In this document: positions 60,467 through 64,000 of the stretch, one piece after another | Layout: every line of letters begins with the position of its first letter | Numbering within the stretch: position 1 is the stretch's first letter | Assembly: GCF_000686845.1 (NCBI RefSeq) | Contig: NZ_JMLS01000001.1 | Span: 434,001 to 498,000, forward strand | Length of the DNA stretch: 64,000 nt | Origin: Paenibacillus sp. UNC451MF | GTDB taxonomy: Bacteria; Bacillota; Bacilli; Paenibacillales; NBRC-103111 | Direction of reading: 5' to 3' | Program-made: the position numbers and the translations under genes | The notes under the pieces: generated by a model | What the model was told of the DNA's origin: nothing | What the model saw: the letters and a program-made list of their open reading frames with translations, nothing else | The model's database searches: none

Positions 60467-61678
60467 TTACTGTTCCGTCAGTTGATTAATAACCATAATG
60501 GCAGCGCCGGTAACGAGCGCTTCTTCACCCAAATGGCCAAGGCTGAAAACCACTTGATAAGCTGGATAATAGTACGTATTACGGATAGCAACACGGGTTG
60601 CTATTTGAAAGAAGCTGGGGTCACTGCTAATGAGAGAGCCGCCAAGAATCACTTTCTCTGGATGCAAAATATTGATCAGGTTAGACAAGCCGATCCCGAA
60701 ATAGGTAGCGGCTTGAGAGAAGATTTCCACTGTTAGCGGATCATGCTCTTTAAGCCCATGCAGCAGATGAAGAAAATGAATTTTCTCCGGATCGTTCTCC
60801 TTCAAGCGCAGAGAGCTCTCCCTTCCTTGCTTTAACCTTGACTGAGCCTGCTGCTCCAATGCATGAATGGAGGCAAAGGACTGCAGACTGCCGTAGTTGC
60901 CGTGGTCATCGATGCGTGGACCGTCGGTTTGGATGATCATCTGACCGATGGAGCCTTCCATATCGACTGCCCCATAAACGACTTTGCCATTTGACATCAT
61001 GGCCGAACGTATACCGACCCCTACATGGACATACAGCAGATGCCGGTAGTCACGATTGCGGTCTGACCATGATTCCCCCATAATGGCTGTGTTTGCCCCG
61101 TTATCCAGCAGTACGGGAAACCCTAAACGCTGCTGCAAATAACCGCATACTTCCACGTTGCGCCATCCAGGTGCGGAGAAGTATAAGGGCTCCAGAATCA
61201 TTCCCGATGACCGATCGAGTGGACCGACCGCTCCAATCCCCATACCGAGCACATGATCGGCTGAAATGCTATGGTCAAGCATCATACGAGCCGCTGCGTC
61301 AGAGATTTCCGTGAGAAGGCGGGAAGGGGTCATGGTCTCATCCATGACCCAGCTCTGAACGCTTAGCTTGTTCATATGCAAATCGCAAAGAATCAGCTTG
61401 GAATTCATCCGTGAGATGTCCAGACCAAATACGTAGGCAGCTTGGGGATTGGTTTCATATAAAATTGGACGACGCCCGCCTGTCGATTCTCCGAATCCGG
61501 CTTCAAGCAGCCAGCCATGTACTGTCAATTCCTCTAAAGTGCGGGTTAGTGTGCTGCCCGTCATTTGGCTTTGCTCCAGCAGCTCAATTTTGGAAACGGT
61601 GCCCTGCCTGCGGATTCGTTCGTAAATCTCTTTATGCTTGCGGCTGCCGATCCTTTCCTGAATAGGTAACAAGCTCAT
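60467..61678 (-). CDS. ROK-family transcriptional repressor (NagC/XylR type)
   Basis: ATG 61678 with GGAGG gives 403 residues (the frame runs on to 61825 with no support). N-terminal HTH at about 15-70 (GTVSKIELLEQSQMTGSTLT, RTLEELTVHGWLLE), then the ROK domain with VFGLDISRMNSKLIL, VLLDNGANTAIMGE, HVGVGIRSAMM and VILGGSLISSDPS. The CxCG zinc motif is absent (NYGSLQSFASIHAL at the place of it), unlike NagC. It senses a sugar or sugar phosphate; its targets are unknown as no sugar operon adjoins. Confidence 0.88.
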   Translation of the reverse strand: MSLLPIQERIGSRKHKEIYERIRRQGTVSKIELLEQSQMTGSTLTRTLEELTVHGWLLEAGFGESTGGRRPILYETNPQAAYVFGLDISRMNSKLILCDLHMNKLSVQSWVMDETMTPSRLLTEISDAAARMMLDHSISADHVLGMGIGAVGPLDRSSGMILEPLYFSAPGWRNVEVCGYLQQRLGFPVLLDNGANTAIMGESWSDRNRDYRHLLYVHVGVGIRSAMMSNGKVVYGAVDMEGSIGQMIIQTDGPRIDDHGNYGSLQSFASIHALEQQAQSRLKQGRESSLRLKENDPEKIHFLHLLHGLKEHDPLTVEIFSQAATYFGIGLSNLINILHPEKVILGGSLISSDPSFFQIATRVAIRNTYYYPAYQVVFSLGHLGEEALVTGAAIMVINQLTEQ

Positions 61679-61807
61679 CGCTAACCTCCAACAAACCGAA
61701 ATAGACCATGACTTTCTATAAGCATAAATTATACACCAGTTGAAAGGGCTTAACCATAGGAGATGCTCTTTGGGCGGCGGCTTTTCCTTAACTGGGAACA
61801 AACCGGA

Positions 61808-61837
61808 TTGTGACATCCTCATCAAGTTTGGTAAAAT
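61808..61837 (+). promoter_or_regulatory. Putative promoter of the methyltransferase operon
   Basis: TTGTGA (61808-61813), 18 bases, TAAAAT (61832-61837). Confidence 0.4.
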
Positions 61838-61919
61838 AGGAATAATGCGGTTCGGATTGATGACATTCCAGGGATTACCGCAATGGCTTTAAGCAAGTGG
61901 AAGGAGACAGGAGAACAAC

Positions 61920-62660
61920 ATGTCAGATTGGTATCGAAAAAGCTTCGGCGACGATTATTTATTAGTATACAAGCACCGTGACTTGGAGGGAGCATACAAC
62001 GAGGTTAAACGGATGATCGAATGGCTCCAGCTGTCCAAGGGGGCCAAAGTACTCGATCTTTGCTGTGGGATGGGGCGTCATTCTATGGCGCTGCGGGATT
62101 TTGGCTATACGGTGACGGGAGTCGATCTGTCCGGGGTTTTATTGATGGAAGCAAATAAGCTGAATGTAAACAAAGAAGTGCGTTTCCTGCAGGGGGATAT
62201 GCGGGATGTGCCGTTGACAGAGCCTTTTGATGCGGTCGTGAATTTGTTTACTTCGTTCGGATATTTCGAGCATGATGAAGAAAATGAAAGAGTGCTGCGG
62301 GAGATGTACCGACTGCTTGCACCTGAGGGAAAAGGGAAATTTATTATCGATTTTATGAATCCGGATTTCGTTAAACAGCATTTGGTGCCGTTCTCTTCCC
62401 GCAAGGAAGGCAGCCTTACCATCGAGGAGACTCGAAAAATTGAAGATGGTTTTGTAAGAAAAACAATCGTTGTGAAAGACCCCGGAGGCGAGGAAAGAAC
62501 TTATTTGGAGCAGGTTAAGCTCTATGGACTCGAACCATTCCAGGAAATGCTCGAACGTTCCGGTTTGGAAGTAACCCATGTTTACGGAGATTACAACGCG
62601 GCGGATTATGACCGTAACGAATCCAAAAGAATGATATTCGTCGGGCATAGAAAAGGGTAG
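61920..62660 (+). CDS. Class I SAM-dependent methyltransferase
   Basis: 246 residues. SAM motif I VLDLCCGMGRHSMAL, VTGVDLSGVLLMEA, LQGDMRDVPL, VVNLFTSFGYFE, and MYRLLAPEGKGKFIIDFM. It belongs to the Methyltransf_25 group, close to YrrT/UbiE-like cytoplasmic enzymes. It is followed ten bases later by the metallo-beta-lactamase gene in an operon. Substrate unknown. Confidence 0.9.
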   Translation: MSDWYRKSFGDDYLLVYKHRDLEGAYNEVKRMIEWLQLSKGAKVLDLCCGMGRHSMALRDFGYTVTGVDLSGVLLMEANKLNVNKEVRFLQGDMRDVPLTEPFDAVVNLFTSFGYFEHDEENERVLREMYRLLAPEGKGKFIIDFMNPDFVKQHLVPFSSRKEGSLTIEETRKIEDGFVRKTIVVKDPGGEERTYLEQVKLYGLEPFQEMLERSGLEVTHVYGDYNAADYDRNESKRMIFVGHRKG

Positions 62661-62670
62661 GGACGCTTAG

Positions 62671-63642
62671 ATGAGCTTATACACGACACACAACGATACG
62701 TACATCCAAGTGAAGGTGCCGCTTCCTTTTCCTCTGCGTTGGGTAAACAGTTATCTGATTCGCGGAAATGACGGCTATACACTAATAGATCCGGGTTTAC
62801 ATACGGAAGCAGCTGTTCAATGCTGGGAGTCCGTGATGCTGGAGCTGAAGATAGATTATCGAGATATCGAACAAATCGTTCTTACCCACCATCATCCGGA
62901 TCACTACGGACTTGCAGGCTGGTTTCAGGAGCGCTCGGGAGCTCCGGTGTGCATATCTTCTGTAGGTTATGACCAGGTCCGGTTGCTTTGGGGGGATGGC
63001 CAGCCTATGACCGAGACTCTGCTCTCTTTGTTTGCCGGCAATGGAATGCCTCAGGAGATGCTTGAGCCAATGAAGGAGAATCTGGATACCTTCATTGAGA
63101 TGGTTTCTCCTCAACCAGAGGTGACTTTCATTTCAATGGGCGAGCCCTTTCGTCTTGGAGATATGACGTATGAAACGGTGCATACACCAGGTCATGCTTT
63201 AGGGCATGTTTGCTTTTACCATGCAGACACCAAAGCAATGATTTGCGGTGACCACGTGCTCCCGCAAATATCCCCGAACGTCAGTTATTTGCCCGGTATT
63301 GATGAGAATCCGCTTGCCAGCTTTATACAAAGCTTGGAGCATATGCTTCGATACGAGGTAGACTGGGCTTATCCCGGTCATCGTGAGCCATTCCAGACCT
63401 GGACTAAACGTACGGAGGAGCTGATCAAGCATCATGAGCACCGTCTCGAGCAGATGCGCAGTCAATTGGAAGTCCCGTTGACGGCATACCAAGTCTGCAA
63501 AGCGACCTTCGGTGATCGTTTGTCGCTGCATCAGCTGCGATTTGCATTATCCGAGACTTTAGCGCATTTGATTTATTTGAATCAGTCAGAGCGGGTACTG
63601 CGGTCCGAGAAGGATGGAAGGATCCTTTTTCAATCTAAATAA
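62671..63642 (+). CDS. Metallo-beta-lactamase-fold hydrolase
   Basis: 323 residues. The zinc-binding HHHPDHYGLAGW (HxHxDH) is complete, with TPGHALGHVCFYH, CGDHVLPQISPN and YPGHREPF completing the metal sites. N-terminal region PLRWVNSYLIRGNDGYTLID is a typical glyoxalase-II/YflN-like start, with a C-terminal helical tail (about 250-323). It hydrolyses a thioester, ester or phosphodiester. Weak ribosome site. Pairing with a methyltransferase suggests detoxification or modification (inference). Confidence 0.88.
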   Translation: MSLYTTHNDTYIQVKVPLPFPLRWVNSYLIRGNDGYTLIDPGLHTEAAVQCWESVMLELKIDYRDIEQIVLTHHHPDHYGLAGWFQERSGAPVCISSVGYDQVRLLWGDGQPMTETLLSLFAGNGMPQEMLEPMKENLDTFIEMVSPQPEVTFISMGEPFRLGDMTYETVHTPGHALGHVCFYHADTKAMICGDHVLPQISPNVSYLPGIDENPLASFIQSLEHMLRYEVDWAYPGHREPFQTWTKRTEELIKHHEHRLEQMRSQLEVPLTAYQVCKATFGDRLSLHQLRFALSETLAHLIYLNQSERVLRSEKDGRILFQSK

Positions 63643-63673
63643 TAAAGGTTAGCTAAGAATTACAGTGTATAAG

Positions 63674-63711
63674 AGCATTCTTACCTGGATACAGGTGAGG
63701 GTGCTTTTTTT
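63674..63711 (+). terminator. Rho-independent terminator
   Basis: AGCATTCTTACCTG (63674-63687) pairs with CAGGTGAGGGTGCT (63692-63705) with two mismatches, followed by a T-run. Confidence 0.85.
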
Positions 63712-63865
63712 GTGCGGTTGCACATACCAACGAAGCTTGAAGCATGTGTTCTATGCAGTACGAAAAATGTCGATGTTTGTACCCTGATTGAAGTGGAAAT
63801 AATTGTTTCTATACTTCCGTCTTCTATTTTAAGACGAACAACAAGAGCTGTAAGGAGGCGAGACT

Positions 63866-64000
63866 GTGTCCATATTAAAGTGGTTCAAGCCCAATAAGCA
63901 AGCAAATCATCACACGGCTCAAGGGACTGCTTCCCAGGAACCGGCTGAGGATAAGAAGCAGAAGGCATCCATTAACGGCAATATGGAGGATGCGCTTCGG
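63866..64000 (+). CDS. Probable GerA-type spore germination protein, N-terminal fragment
   Basis: GTG 63866 with AAGGAGGCG upstream, open to the right edge: 45 codons, starting MSILKWFKPNKQ and running into a Gln/Ala/Lys-rich linker and NGNMEDALR. This layout (basic start, low-complexity linker, then a NxxxxLR segment) is seen at the start of GerA/SpoVAF-type membrane proteins. Only a short part is visible, so the call is tentative. Confidence 0.4.
   Translation, partial: MSILKWFKPNKQANHHTAQGTASQEPAEDKKQKASINGNMEDALR

Noticed and set aside
61679-61825. Longer N-terminus of the ROK repressor
   Set aside because: ATG 61678 with GGAGG begins at the family start; the extension has low-complexity, unlikely sequence.
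63712-63897. 61-codon plus-strand frame before the last gene
   Set aside because: It has no ribosome site, is Ile/Val/Cys-rich without a domain, and overlaps the GTG 63866 gene that has AAGGAGG.
1-64000. CRISPR array, tRNA, rRNA, prophage or insertion sequence
   Set aside because: No direct-repeat array with spacers, no transposase or integrase frame, no tRNA-like cloverleaf or rRNA stretch was seen.

Overview
The window reads as chromosomal DNA of an endospore-forming, moderately AT-rich Gram-positive bacterium, most likely Paenibacillus or a close relative in the Paenibacillaceae. The grounds are strong GGAGG ribosome sites with ATG, GTG and TTG starts, a near-textbook gerE, an sps/cge-type spore-surface sugar locus, SLH-domain surface proteins, a sporulenol-type cyclase gene, many orphan two-component and ROK/DeoR/AraC regulators, and a probable ger-type germination gene cut by the right edge. 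I see no rRNA, tRNA, CRISPR array, prophage or insertion sequence; this is host chromosome with accessory islands.

Layout. 1-3.3 kb: the end of a secreted protein, a MarR regulator, and a secreted four-repeat protein whose promoter sits in a large palindrome. 3.4-9.8 kb: a DeoR regulator with a ROK sugar kinase, then a response regulator and a 1156-residue hybrid sensor kinase. 9.9-22.7 kb: a spore-surface glycosylation locus with an Arg-rich 100-residue protein, an RmlD-like reductase, three small helical proteins, three glycosyltransferases on the minus strand, the complete dTDP-rhamnose pathway in the order rmlA-B-D-C (same as spsIJKL), three tandem CgeB-family glycosyltransferases and a ferritin-like protein. 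22.9-30.8 kb: an SLH protein and two large secreted PKD/FnIII-like proteins. 31-35 kb: a LiaSR/NarL-type two-component pair, a YcnI-like copper protein, a CAP-domain protein, and MscL with a zinc ribbon. 35-43 kb: squalene-hopene/sporulenol cyclase, an AraC regulator with an alcohol dehydrogenase and an alginate-lyase-family gene, gerE, and small secreted and membrane proteins. 43-52 kb: a citrate/homocitrate-synthase-like enzyme, a phosphotransferase, a methyltransferase, a solute-binding lipoprotein, a PAS/HD-GYP protein, a small sigma-like protein, two SDRs and an FMN reductase. 52.8-57 kb: a GntR regulator divergent from glcDF. 57-59.3 kb: two adjacent DGQHR (DndB-like) proteins. 59.4-64 kb: a formylglycine-generating enzyme, a ROK repressor, a methyltransferase, an MBL hydrolase and the start of a probable GerA-type protein.

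The most unusual signal is in the spore-surface locus. Five proteins of different families (the Arg-rich protein, one GT2 enzyme and all three CgeB enzymes) carry a stretch in which Gly, often next to Tyr/Phe, recurs every four residues. It looks like a shared docking or targeting module joined to otherwise unrelated enzymes. Sigma-K-like -10 elements (CATANNNTA) lie ahead of three transcription units of this locus and ahead of gerE, so the region is probably expressed late in the mother cell. The second candidate for an undescribed system is the pair of DGQHR proteins, which stand alone without any dnd or other DNA-modification gene. Functions are inferred from motifs read by eye; no searches were run.
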